A stretch of DNA of 37,741 bases from an uncultured Bacteroidales bacterium (GCA_944322575.1 CALUPK010000078.1:1-37741); one strand, 5' to 3'. Shown: positions 1 through 7,045, numbered from the stretch's first letter. A program made the numbers and translations. The notes: a model not told the origin generated them from the letters alone.

Positions 1-225
1 GAGGAGGTCCTCTCCCAGCTCGAGGACACGGTCCCCACATCCCACGAGCGCATACTCATAGCCAAAGTGCGCGAGTATGACTACGCCACGGCATGCCGCG
101 TCTGCGACAGGCTCCGCCAGCTCGCCCTCGACGTAGACATTCCCGCAGCCATCAGGCTCATGAAGGACACCGTGCCCGAGTTCAAGTCCAAGAACTCGCC
201 GTATGAGATTTACGATTCAAAATAG
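1..225 (+). CDS. FlaA1/CapD-type nucleotide-sugar 4,6-dehydratase, C-terminal end only
   Basis: The gene is cut by the left window edge. Frame 1 is open from base 1 to a TAG at 223-225 and gives the last 74 residues. The ending MKDTVPEFKSKNSPYEIYD is the characteristic tail of membrane-bound polysaccharide biosynthesis proteins of the FlaA1/CapD/PglF family, which convert UDP-GlcNAc to a 4-keto-6-deoxy sugar. The active site lies outside the window, so activity cannot be judged. The G+C-rich codon use matches the chromosomal core. Its natural partners, a DegT aminotransferase and a small phosphoglycosyl transferase, lie at the far end of the locus (19.5-21.3 kb). This fits a pathway to an undecaprenyl-linked 4-amino-6-deoxy-HexNAc, as known for Bacteroides capsules. 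The family call rests on the tail only. Confidence 0.8.
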   Translation, partial: EEVLSQLEDTVPTSHERILIAKVREYDYATACRVCDRLRQLALDVDIPAAIRLMKDTVPEFKSKNSPYEIYDSK

Positions 226-238
226 TAGAAAGTACAGC

Positions 239-1558
239 ATGAACAAATGTTCCGAGCATAGTATCATTGAGAAAATATATAATACCTTAAAGGAATCTTT
301 ACCGTCAGATGCGTATGATTTTTCAAATGAAGTGTCGGTAAAAGATTATAGAATAGATTTAATGGTCAGCTTATACGGTATTGATTTTGCCGCCATTGAA
401 GTAAAAACCAAGATAGATTCAGATTCGATATCGGATATTAAGCAGAGACTTTTCAAGTTTATTAATGAAAATAAGGTATGCTTAGCTGTTATCACTGACG
501 GAGAAAGAGTTTATTTCTGCCACTCATCCAAAGAAGATTGGAAAGAATGTCGTTTTCAGGATTTATGCAGGATATTCGAGAAAGTATATAACGATGTCAG
601 ACCATATGCGGAACGAGATTTACAGAGTTTTTATGATAAATTCTCGAGCACATTAAACAAATACGTAGATAGAATACCGCAACTAAAAAGCTTCCTGAAA
701 AAGATAAATATTGGTTCAATAGATTTGGATGAAAAATATAACGAATGTTTTCTGAATGACGATACTGAGAGACAGTTCTTTTTTGCTCTTCTGAAAAATA
801 CAGGATATGAAACATTGAATCGGTATTCCTCTCTTGAAAGTTTATTCAGGATGATAGACCAGAAAAGAATAGGAATGTGCAGCATAGTGTGTATGAATGA
901 TAAAAGCGAGATTGATTTTGCCGACAAGTATATAAACAACAAAAATATAACCGTATACAGCAACGAAAATTTTCATTATGAGAAGGAAATAGAGTCATCG
1001 AATAACTGTTATATTCTGTCATGTGTGTCTGAGTCAAAAGAAGATGATTTGACGATGTGGCGTTTGTATGGTGATAATGCCTATGGGGCAAATATTATTT
1101 TTAAAATTGATAATCAAGAACATAAGAATGATGACTTTGTCCTATGTAATGTGTGTTATGCAGATAAAGATGGAGTTTGTCCAGAACTTGACTTAATAGC
1201 GGAATTGAAAGAACATCATTTTTATTTCCGTAAATGGCACATTTGGAAACATTTCTTCAAGCCACAACAATTTAAGGATGAGCAAGAAATTAGATTGTTT
1301 TATTATTCACAAGGAGATGAGACTTGTGATGAAGTGGAAACCAAATGGATTAAGAATGCAGATAACCACATAGTCTCTAAAATAAAATTATTTCCTATGG
1401 AAGGCCATGGATTCCCACTTCATTTTTGCAAAGCTCTAATAGGTCCAAAAATTAATGAAAAGGAAAAGGTAGCAGAGCAATTTGCGTTTATGGCTATGGA
1501 AAAACTGGGACCTGAAGAAATCTGCATCAGTCAATCTTCAATAGAGGTGTATAGATAA
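239..1558 (+). CDS. DUF2971 protein with an N-terminal nuclease-like (EVK motif) domain
   Basis: This is a protein of about 439 residues. I prefer the ATG at 239 (MNKCSEHS) over an in-frame ATG at 203, because 203 lies inside the upstream dehydratase gene. The first 100 residues resemble the N-terminal domain of type I restriction HsdR subunits or a PD-(D/E)XK fold: a YRIDLMV strand, then FAAIEVKTK, then VCLAVITDGERVYFC. Residues from about 195 match DUF2971: RYSSLESLFRMI, a MNDKSE variant of the usual ND-P-E motif, CVSESKEDDLTMWRLYG, and EQEIRLFYY. DUF2971 proteins are of unknown function and often sit in defence or mobile regions. The gene is A+T-rich, unlike its flanks, and its TAA (1556-1558) abuts the ATG of a broken ugd fragment, so it looks like inserted cargo. 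A defence role is inference; no partner gene is visible. Confidence 0.72.
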   Translation: MNKCSEHSIIEKIYNTLKESLPSDAYDFSNEVSVKDYRIDLMVSLYGIDFAAIEVKTKIDSDSISDIKQRLFKFINENKVCLAVITDGERVYFCHSSKEDWKECRFQDLCRIFEKVYNDVRPYAERDLQSFYDKFSSTLNKYVDRIPQLKSFLKKINIGSIDLDEKYNECFLNDDTERQFFFALLKNTGYETLNRYSSLESLFRMIDQKRIGMCSIVCMNDKSEIDFADKYINNKNITVYSNENFHYEKEIESSNNCYILSCVSESKEDDLTMWRLYGDNAYGANIIFKIDNQEHKNDDFVLCNVCYADKDGVCPELDLIAELKEHHFYFRKWHIWKHFFKPQQFKDEQEIRLFYYSQGDETCDEVETKWIKNADNHIVSKIKLFPMEGHGFPLHFCKALIGPKINEKEKVAEQFAFMAMEKLGPEEICISQSSIEVYR

Positions 1559-1574
1559 ATGAAAGACTGCTCAG

Positions 1575-1840
1575 TCCTGTCCCAGCACCATCACGTCACG
1601 GCGGTGGACGTCATTCCCGAGAAAGTGGAGATGCTCTCCTGCAGAAAATCACCGATTCAGGATGAGTATATCGAGAAGTACTTGGCAGAGAAGCCGCTCG
1701 ACCTCACCGCCACCCTTGACGGACGGAGAGCCTACGCTGATGCCGACTTCGTGGTCATTGCCGCCCCGACAAACTACGCCCCTTGCCTCGGCGACGTGCA
1801 CCGGATGGTTGGCACACGCGACATCTTCTTCCGCGACTGA
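1575..1840 (+). pseudogene. ugd: UDP-glucose 6-dehydrogenase relic (start missing, internal deletion)
   Basis: The open frame from an ATG at 1559 becomes recognisable Ugd at LSQHHHVTAVDVIPEKVEM and continues through SPIQDEYIEKYLAEK to DADFVVIAAPTNY. It then jumps to LGDV..VGTRDIFFRD and stops. The final segment resembles the extreme C-terminus of Bacteroidota Ugd (DV-D-V-TRD-F). About 270 codons, including the catalytic cysteine region, are therefore missing. The first 22 residues (Rossmann GTGYVG) are also absent; a matching N-terminal piece lies 1.3 kb downstream at 2882-2950. The protein cannot be an active dehydrogenase. G+C-rich codons match the chromosomal core, unlike the DUF2971 gene immediately upstream. 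Read-through expression of the roughly 93-residue ORF from 1559 is possible but probably meaningless. Confidence 0.82.
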
Positions 1841-1887
1841 TGGAAAAGTTTTGTCAGAAGTGGTTTTTTATTCCGCTCCGAATGACT

Positions 1888-1895
1888 TACCTTTG
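1888..1895 (+). promoter_or_regulatory. Bacteroidota -7 box (TACCTTTG) for the GNAT toxin-antitoxin pair
   Basis: TACCTTTG matches the sigma-ABfr consensus TAnnTTTG exactly and lies 33 bp before the ATG of the putative antitoxin (1929). I see no convincing -33 TTTG at the usual 19-21 bp spacing. It implies that the module has its own promoter, independent of the polysaccharide operon. Confidence 0.6.
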
Positions 1896-1928
1896 CAGAA
1901 AAATTAAATACTAAAAACACGAACTGTT

Positions 1929-2123
1929 ATGGCTATAGAATTTAAGAGCGGGCCGGTACTGACAGGGGAATCGGCCAGAAGGTTCCAAGAACGACTGGAG
2001 ATGGTGGACAGACTTCCGGAGAAAGGACTGCCGGAAGGTTTCTATCAAGATTTGGAGGAATGCATTGAGAGATCAAGAAAATTTGTGAGGGAGCATGAGG
2101 CGTTGGGATTTCAAGCTGTCTGA
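1929..2123 (+). CDS. Small putative antitoxin of a GNAT-type TA module
   Basis: This 64-residue charged protein (MAIEFKSGPVLTGESARRF...) has a predicted helical C-terminal half rich in Glu, Arg and Lys (LEECIERSRKFVREHEAL). I do not recognise a named antitoxin family. The call rests on context: it has its own TAnnTTTG promoter, it is the first gene of a two-gene unit, and it overlaps the following GNAT gene by 29 bp, which suggests coupled translation. Small proteins in this position usually bind and neutralise GNAT toxins (as in TacAT and AtaRT systems) and repress their own promoter. No ribbon-helix-helix motif is obvious by eye, so the DNA-binding part is unproven. Confidence 0.55.
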   Translation: MAIEFKSGPVLTGESARRFQERLEMVDRLPEKGLPEGFYQDLEECIERSRKFVREHEALGFQAV

Positions 2124-2697
2124 ACTGTGCGAGCATGTCCGGCTGCCGCAAGGTCAACTGCTGGAGGATTTCACATGCGGAGACACAGATATCGATGATT
2201 TCTTCCGAAAGGAATCATTACTGTATGAAAAAGAACTTTTAAGCAAGTCTTACTGTTTTTTTGACAATAAAAAGAATTGCATCATCTGTGCATTTTCCTT
2301 GTCAAACGACAGTATCAAGACACCTTTATTGACAAAATCTGCAAGGAACAGACTGCAGAGGAATATTCCGAACGAAAAACGGACCCGCACATATCCAGCC
2401 GTCCTGCTGGGACAGCTTGGCGTCAATGCCAACTACCGCAATATGTCGATTGACTCACAGACGATAGAGTATCTGAAAACATGGTTGACACACAGCAGCA
2501 ATAAGACGGGCTGTCGTTTCATCCTTGTGGACTCGCTCAACAATCCGCGGACAATCAATTTTTACGAAAGAAACGGCTTTATTCCACTCTACTCGTCCGA
2601 GCAGGAAGAGCGCGAGGCTTTCATGCTGCCTTCCAGCGTATCGCTCAGGACGCGGATGATGTACTGTGACTTGAAGCTCTGGCTGCAGACTCGCTGA
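2095..2697 (+). CDS. GNAT-family acetyltransferase, probable TA toxin
   Basis: This protein has 200 residues and starts at an ATG inside the end of the upstream small gene. It has the opening typical of toxin-type GNATs: FTCGDTDIDDFF near residues 26-37, comparable to the F-CG---LD-(W/F)L signature of TacT-like toxins, which acetylate the aminoacyl group of charged tRNA. The core strand LLGQLGVNANYRNMSIDSQ matches motif A in layout. However, the usual acetyl-CoA pyrophosphate loop (Q/R-x-x-G-x-G/A) reads R-N-M-S-I-D, so both glycines are replaced. It ends with FILVDSLNNPRTINFYERNGF, the normal motif B region. Whether this is an active variant or a decayed enzyme cannot be told from sequence. 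The module sits between two ugd fragments, consistent with transfer or rearrangement. Confidence 0.75.
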   Translation: MRRWDFKLSELCEHVRLPQGQLLEDFTCGDTDIDDFFRKESLLYEKELLSKSYCFFDNKKNCIICAFSLSNDSIKTPLLTKSARNRLQRNIPNEKRTRTYPAVLLGQLGVNANYRNMSIDSQTIEYLKTWLTHSSNKTGCRFILVDSLNNPRTINFYERNGFIPLYSSEQEEREAFMLPSSVSLRTRMMYCDLKLWLQTR

Positions 2698-2881
2698 TAA
2701 GCTTACAAATCTTACGCATATACATAGCTCTTTTCGGGAATTCTATGATAGAAAATGAGCGTAACTGATAAACATAAAATCTCATATTAGTTGTGAGTAC
2801 TAAACATCTATCGTCGGTTATATAGTATTAGTGTTTCCGAGGTTAAAGATATAGGTCTGCATTTCTAAACTTATTTATTAA

Positions 2882-2950
2882 ATGAGATACTACAGAGTCG
2901 CCGTAGCCGGCACCGGCTACGTGGGACTGAGCATTGCCACGCTCCTATAA
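2882..2950 (+). pseudogene. ugd: N-terminal 22 codons of UDP-glucose 6-dehydrogenase (relic)
   Basis: An ATG at 2882 opens MRYYRVAVAGTGYVGLSIA followed by TLL and a TAA stop. This is the Rossmann beta-alpha start of Ugd, with the GxGYVGL dinucleotide-binding loop. It stops exactly where the upstream relic (1575-1840) begins: both share TCCT (2943-2946 and 1575-1578) at the Leu-Leu|Ser junction and keep the same reading frame. The two pieces are complementary but in reverse order. The fragment lies 26 bp before the TviC-like epimerase gene and may now act only as leader sequence. Confidence 0.82.
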
Positions 2951-2976
2951 CAGCGGTCAATTTTAAAAAATCATAT

Positions 2977-3945
2977 ATGAACATCTTGGTAACCGGCGGC
3001 GCCGGCTTCATCGGCTCCAACCTGTGCGAGCACCTTCTGGAGGAGGGACACACGGTGCGCTGCCTCGACAACTTCGCGACAGGGCACATAGAGAACATCC
3101 TGCCGCTGTTTGAAAAACACCCGCAGAACTTTCAGCTGATAGTCGGCGACATCCGCAACATCGAGGACTGCCGGAAGGCCGTGGACGGCATGGAGTACGT
3201 GCTCCACGAGGCGGCCCTCGGCTCCGTTCCCCGCTCCATCAAGGACCCCATAACCACCAACGCCGTGAACATAGGCGGATTCCTCAACATGATAGTAGCC
3301 GCAAGGGACGCAGGAGTGAGACGCTTCGTCTTCGCAGCCAGCAGCTCCACCTACGGTGACAGCAAGACTTTGCCAAAGGTCGAGGACGTTATAGGCAGGC
3401 CCCTTTCACCCTATGCCATCACGAAGTACGTGGATGAGCTCTACGCCGACGTGTTCGCCCGCACCTACGGCACCGAGTACATCGGCCTGAGATACTTCAA
3501 TGTCTTCGGTCGCCGCCAGGACCCCAACGGAGCGTACGCCGCAGTCATCCCTCTTTTCGTAAAGAAGTTCATGAACCATGAGGCCCCCACCATCAACGGA
3601 GACGGGGAATACAGCCGTGACTTCACCTACATCGACAATGTCATACAGATGAACATGCTCGCCCTTACGACCACGAATCCGGATGCCGTCAACCAGATCT
3701 ACAACACTGCATACGGTGAGCGCACCACTCTCAACCAGCTCGTAACATATCTGAAAGAATACCTGTCGGAGTTCGACCCCGGAATCGCAAAGGTAGAGCC
3801 CGTCCACGGCCCCAACCGTGCCGGCGACATTCCACACTCCCTCGCCAATGTCGATAAGGCCCGCAGGCTCCTCGGCTACGATCCCAAGTTCAGCATGAAG
3901 CAGGGACTCAGGGAAGCTGTAAAGTGGTACTGGGAGAATTTGTAG
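2977..3945 (+). CDS. UDP-GlcNAc(A) 4-epimerase-like SDR enzyme (WbpP/TviC family)
   Basis: This is a 322-residue extended short-chain dehydrogenase. It has the NAD-binding GGAGFIGS (residues 7-14), DNFATGH (31-37), the catalytic serine stretch ASSSTYGDS (121-129) and the catalytic Y146-x-x-x-K150. The closing HGPNRAGDIPHSLANVDKA (RPGD-xHSxAD-like) is typical of WbpP/TviC/Gne-type 4-epimerases that act on N-acetylated UDP-hexoses or UDP-GlcNAcA. A TviB-like UDP-GlcNAc dehydrogenase follows at 4625. The pair would give UDP-GalNAcA as in Vi antigen synthesis. Codon use is strongly G+C-rich, like the chromosome core. WbpP starts about 15-20 residues further upstream relative to this protein, but no suitable in-frame start exists here. 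Substrate assignment is by context. Confidence 0.85.
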   Translation: MNILVTGGAGFIGSNLCEHLLEEGHTVRCLDNFATGHIENILPLFEKHPQNFQLIVGDIRNIEDCRKAVDGMEYVLHEAALGSVPRSIKDPITTNAVNIGGFLNMIVAARDAGVRRFVFAASSSTYGDSKTLPKVEDVIGRPLSPYAITKYVDELYADVFARTYGTEYIGLRYFNVFGRRQDPNGAYAAVIPLFVKKFMNHEAPTINGDGEYSRDFTYIDNVIQMNMLALTTTNPDAVNQIYNTAYGERTTLNQLVTYLKEYLSEFDPGIAKVEPVHGPNRAGDIPHSLANVDKARRLLGYDPKFSMKQGLREAVKWYWENL

Positions 3946-3957
3946 GGTTGGGGGGTG

Positions 3958-3970
3958 ACTGGTACGATGA
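3958..3970 (+). repeat. 13-bp direct repeat ACTGGTACGATGA, copy 1
   Basis: ACTGGTACGATGA lies just after the epimerase stop. An identical copy at 5962-5974 overlaps the start codon of the Panacea gene. The two copies bracket the acetyltransferase and dehydrogenase genes. In a 38-kb window several 13-mers repeat by chance, so significance is weak. It might mark where those two genes were inserted ahead of the TA module. Confidence 0.3.
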
Positions 3971-4033
3971 TAACCCCTTATATAAAATTAAGCAACAAAG
4001 AAAAATCGGTATAAGTAGAATTTTAACTTAATA

Positions 4034-4588
4034 ATGTCAGTATTTACATTAATCAGGCAAGACCTTTACAGGTACACCGGGGGGGGAAGATTCCTAAAAT
4101 CTTACCTTATGATTCCGGGTTTTAAATACACTTTGTTCCTTCGTTTAGTTCAAAGCGCGGGAAAAATAAAGTATTTATTGCCTTTCGCCTTGCTGTTCAA
4201 GATGAAACTGTTATTGATGCAAAGACATTATGGCATACAGATACCGTGGAATACCAAAATCGGAAAGGGCTTTTATATCGGGCATTACGGCACTATCGTA
4301 GTCAATGGTGGTACTATAATAGGCGACAATGTCAATATATCGCAGGGCGTGACTTTGGGGCAGGCGAACAGGGGCAAACATAAAGGATGCCCTGTCATCG
4401 GAAACGAGGTATATATAGGCCCCGGTGCCAAAATAGTAGGAAATGTAACGATAGGCAACAATGTGGCAATAGGGGCAAATGCGGTTGTGACAAGCGACAT
4501 TCCGAACAATGCCTGCGTTGGTGGCGTTCCTGCGAAAATAATATCCATGAACGGTGCAGAAGGGTATGTGAATAGGAAAGTGCAATAA
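4034..4588 (+). CDS. Serine O-acetyltransferase-like hexapeptide acyltransferase
   Basis: This 184-residue protein has a CysE/WcaB-like layout: an N-terminal helical part (IRQDLYRYTG...) followed, from about residue 75, by left-handed beta-helix hexapeptide repeats (IGKGFYIGHYGTIVVNG, IGDNVNISQGVTLGQ, IGNNVAIGANAVVTSDIPNNA) and the closing GGVPAKII loop. GHYGTIVVN and NISQGVTLG carry the catalytic-type histidine region of this class. In a capsule locus it most likely O-acetylates a sugar or a precursor rather than serine. It is A+T-rich compared with the preceding epimerase, which suggests a composition boundary at about 3.95 kb. The TviB-like gene follows after 36 bp in the same direction. 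Confidence 0.82.
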   Translation: MSVFTLIRQDLYRYTGGGRFLKSYLMIPGFKYTLFLRLVQSAGKIKYLLPFALLFKMKLLLMQRHYGIQIPWNTKIGKGFYIGHYGTIVVNGGTIIGDNVNISQGVTLGQANRGKHKGCPVIGNEVYIGPGAKIVGNVTIGNNVAIGANAVVTSDIPNNACVGGVPAKIISMNGAEGYVNRKVQ

Positions 4589-4624
4589 TAATTAGCATTA
4601 AAAATAAACAAAAATATAATCACT

Positions 4625-5896
4625 ATGAATAAGGAAATTAAAATTTGTGTTATAGGCCTCGGATATGTGGGACTTCCGCTTGCCCGTCTGTTTTCAACAA
4701 AGTACAAAACTGTAGGATTCGACATGAATCCGGAGAGGGTGGCCGCCTTGATGGCAGGCCATGACGCAACTCTGGAAGTGTCCGACGAGCTTCTCCAGAG
4801 CGCGATAAAGGATCATGGATTCGTCTGCACGGCCAACATCGACGACATACGCGACTGCAATTTCTATGTCGTTGCGGTCCCTACTCCGGTGGACGAGAAC
4901 AACAATCCTGACCTTACGCCGCTTTACGGAGCAAGCACGACGGTCGGGAAGGTGATTTCGAAAGGCGACATAGTGGTTTATGAGTCCACTGTATATCCTG
5001 GTGTTACCGAGGATGAATGCATACCTGTGGTCGAAAAGGTCTCAGGAATGAAATACAATGTCGATTTCTTCGCGGGCTACAGCCCTGAGAGGATCAATCC
5101 GGGCGACAAGCTGCATACGGTCGAAAAAATCAAGAAAGTGACATCAGGCTCTACGCCTGAAATAGGCGAATTGGTGAACGAGGTCTACAGCTCGGTAATC
5201 GTGGCCGGAACTCATCTTGCTCCGAGCATAAAGGTGGCCGAAGCCGCAAAAGTAATCGAGAACTCGCAGAGGGACATCAACATCGCGTTCGTCAATGAAC
5301 TGTCCAAGATATTCAACAAACTTGGAATCGATACGCAGGACGTTCTCGAAGCGGCTTCCACGAAATGGAACTTCCTGCCGTTCAAGCCCGGCCTGGTCGG
5401 CGGCCACTGCATCGGCGTGGACCCCTACTACCTGGCCCAGTGCGCCCAGAGGCACGGCTACAACCCCGAGATCATCCTCGCAGGCCGCCGCATGAACGAC
5501 GGAATGGGCGAGTACGTCGCCACCGAGACAGTAAAGCTGATGCTCAAGAAAGGACTGCAGGTACTTGACTCCCACATCCTCATCCTCGGATTCACATTCA
5601 AGGAGAACTGCCCGGACGTGCGCAACACCAAGGTCATAGACATCTACAGGGCTCTGAAGGAGTACAATGTCAACGTCACTGTATACGACCCCTGGGCCAA
5701 TCCGGACATAGTAAGGCACGAGTACGGCATCGAAGTCACCAACGAACTGCCCGCAGACAAGTTCGACACAGCCATCCTCGCCGTCGCCCACAGGAAGTTC
5801 GAGACACTGGATGTCCGTTCGCTTCTGGAAGACCGGCATGTGATTTTCGACGTCAAGGCGTTTCTTGACAGAAAGATTATTGACGGAAGACTGTAG
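4625..5896 (+). CDS. UDP-N-acetyl-D-glucosamine 6-dehydrogenase-like (TviB/WbpO family)
   Basis: This 423-residue nucleotide-sugar dehydrogenase has an N-terminal Rossmann GLGYVGLPLA (11-20), the PTPVD loop (86-90), YESTVYPGVTED (119-130), a central helix region with K203/N213 type residues, and the catalytic cysteine in GLVGGHCIGVDPYY (C262). The C-terminal UDP-binding domain includes LGFTFKENCPDVRNTKV. The sequence style is of the TviB/VipA group, which oxidises C6 of UDP-GlcNAc to give UDP-GlcNAcA. With the WbpP/TviC-like epimerase it supplies UDP-GalNAcA. The 5' end looks A+T-rich and the last third very G+C-rich, so a recombination mosaic is possible. It replaces functionally the broken ugd nearby only if the polymer uses an N-acetyl-hexuronate. 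Confidence 0.88.
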   Translation: MNKEIKICVIGLGYVGLPLARLFSTKYKTVGFDMNPERVAALMAGHDATLEVSDELLQSAIKDHGFVCTANIDDIRDCNFYVVAVPTPVDENNNPDLTPLYGASTTVGKVISKGDIVVYESTVYPGVTEDECIPVVEKVSGMKYNVDFFAGYSPERINPGDKLHTVEKIKKVTSGSTPEIGELVNEVYSSVIVAGTHLAPSIKVAEAAKVIENSQRDINIAFVNELSKIFNKLGIDTQDVLEAASTKWNFLPFKPGLVGGHCIGVDPYYLAQCAQRHGYNPEIILAGRRMNDGMGEYVATETVKLMLKKGLQVLDSHILILGFTFKENCPDVRNTKVIDIYRALKEYNVNVTVYDPWANPDIVRHEYGIEVTNELPADKFDTAILAVAHRKFETLDVRSLLEDRHVIFDVKAFLDRKIIDGRL

Positions 5897-5942
5897 GCCA
5901 TTTCTTTTCGGAGAAAACTGCATTTCTATCAGATATATTTCA

Positions 5943-5950
5943 TAACTTTG
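5943..5950 (+). promoter_or_regulatory. Bacteroidota -7 box (TAACTTTG) for the Panacea TA module
   Basis: TAACTTTG matches TAnnTTTG and lies 20 bp before the ATG at 5971, so the transcript would have a leader of only about 13-15 nt. No clear -33 element is seen. It suggests that the TA pair is transcribed independently of the polysaccharide genes. Confidence 0.6.
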
Positions 5951-5961
5951 CCTCAAAATAC

Positions 5962-5974
5962 ACTGGTACGATGA
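5962..5974 (+). repeat. 13-bp direct repeat ACTGGTACGATGA, copy 2
   Basis: Identical to 3958-3970. This copy contains the ATG start (5971-5973) of the Panacea gene. Chance identity cannot be excluded. Confidence 0.3.
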
Positions 5975-6564
5975 GCTTAGGATTGACTGTGAACAAGAAG
6001 AAGAACGGAATGCTTCTGGAGTATATCGCCAAGAGCATTCCTGGTGTGAATTTGAGAAAACTGCTCAAGCTGTTGTATCTCATAGATGAAAAATCCATGC
6101 GGCAGAGGTGCATTCCAGTTACATGGTTTGATTATTTTGCCTGGGCAAAAGGTCCGGTCGCACCAGAGGTATACAATATAAAGCAAGGAGAATTTAAAGA
6201 GTTTGTATCATGCGTCCGGAATGCAGACGGGAAATTCATAGTGCTCCCGGTATCGTCAGATGCAGATAAACCGGAATCAGCGTTCATGGACTTATTCAGT
6301 CCATATGAACTTAACATAATCGACAGCATAATAAAGCAATATGGTGACCGGTCCGCCGACGAGCTTACAGAACTTACTCACGAGCACGATTCTCTGTGGG
6401 CAAGGACTGTAAAAAGTCACCACATCAAGTTCGACAAGGCGAAAACATCCGATGTACCTGTTCTTCTTCAGGAGATTAATGGTGATAACGAAGAGAGAGC
6501 GAGCATCTATGAAGATGCTCTGTGGAATATGAAGTTTCAGGAACATCTGGACCGCCATGCTTAA
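5971..6564 (+). CDS. Panacea (DUF4065/SocA-like) antitoxin
   Basis: This 197-residue protein carries the Panacea domain in its first 140 residues: the opening helix NGMLLEYIAKSI, the KLLKLLYLIDEKSM segment typical of DUF4065, then FDYFAWAKGPVAPEVYN (the W-x-x-GPV motif) and, near residue 120, the conserved SADELTELTHEHDSLWARTV (L-x-x-x-TH---PW-type) helix. Panacea proteins are antitoxins paired with many unrelated toxins (PanAT systems) and include the proteolytic adaptor SocA. It has its own promoter box, and its end overlaps the next gene by 8 bp, as expected for a TA operon. Its place in the middle of a capsule locus is unusual. Confidence in the domain is high; the antitoxin role is by family and context. 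Confidence 0.85.
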   Translation: MSLGLTVNKKKNGMLLEYIAKSIPGVNLRKLLKLLYLIDEKSMRQRCIPVTWFDYFAWAKGPVAPEVYNIKQGEFKEFVSCVRNADGKFIVLPVSSDADKPESAFMDLFSPYELNIIDSIIKQYGDRSADELTELTHEHDSLWARTVKSHHIKFDKAKTSDVPVLLQEINGDNEERASIYEDALWNMKFQEHLDRHA

Positions 6565-7024
6565 TTTCAACCCGGGCGAGATAATATACGGATATGTAAG
6601 CAGCATAAAGCCGCCTAAATACAAATATCTGATCGTGCTGCACCGTGACGAGGAACTGAGCATAGTCGCTTGCTTTACGACATCACAGCCCAGAGCCGGC
6701 ATCTCTACAGATGAATCCACTCATGGCCCAATACGAAAAAACGGAGACTGCCTGTCATACGTTTTTCAAGCAGGTAGAGCTATCGGGTGCAATCCTGCGA
6801 CAAGGGAGCGTTTCTCTTTTCCTCTTAAGACCACAGTGACATTTGATTACGGTGTCATAGAAGGCCCTATAGAGAGATTCCGCTCCATGTTTAACGATGC
6901 GCGGACAGTATGTATCCTGGACAAAGAAGAGTTCATGAACCTGCTGTACGCGATGTATCAAAGTTCGCATTCATCATTACGGCATAAGCAGGTACTCGAG
7001 AGGATACTGGAAAACAATCAGTAA
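6557..7024 (+). CDS. Putative toxin partner of the Panacea antitoxin (MazF/PemK-like barrel suspected)
   Basis: This 155-residue protein overlaps the Panacea gene by 8 bp. Its first half is rich in beta-strand patterns: FNPGEIIYGYVSSIKPPKYK, YLIVLHRDEELSIVACFTTS. The pattern GEI--G-V-----P--KYLIVL resembles the opening of MazF/PemK endoribonucleases (GD-V-------KPRP-LVL) without a clear sequence match. The last third is helical. No homology can be shown by eye, so the function is unknown; Panacea partners include RNases, membrane-active peptides and ToxSAS enzymes. No transmembrane segment is visible, which argues against a membrane toxin. A 3D fold prediction would be more telling than sequence similarity. 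Confidence 0.55.
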   Translation: MLNFNPGEIIYGYVSSIKPPKYKYLIVLHRDEELSIVACFTTSQPRAGISTDESTHGPIRKNGDCLSYVFQAGRAIGCNPATRERFSFPLKTTVTFDYGVIEGPIERFRSMFNDARTVCILDKEEFMNLLYAMYQSSHSSLRHKQVLERILENNQ

Positions 7025-7045
7025 ATAAACATACTCCAAATCTGA

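Noticed and set aside
203-238. Upstream ATG start for the DUF2971 protein
   Set aside because: It lies inside the dehydratase coding sequence and adds 12 residues not fitting the domain; the ATG at 239 is 13 bp beyond that gene's stop.
1559-1840. A functional small dehydrogenase-like protein
   Set aside because: It lacks the nucleotide-binding start and all catalytic residues and joins residue ~90 to the C-terminal tail; it is a deletion relic.
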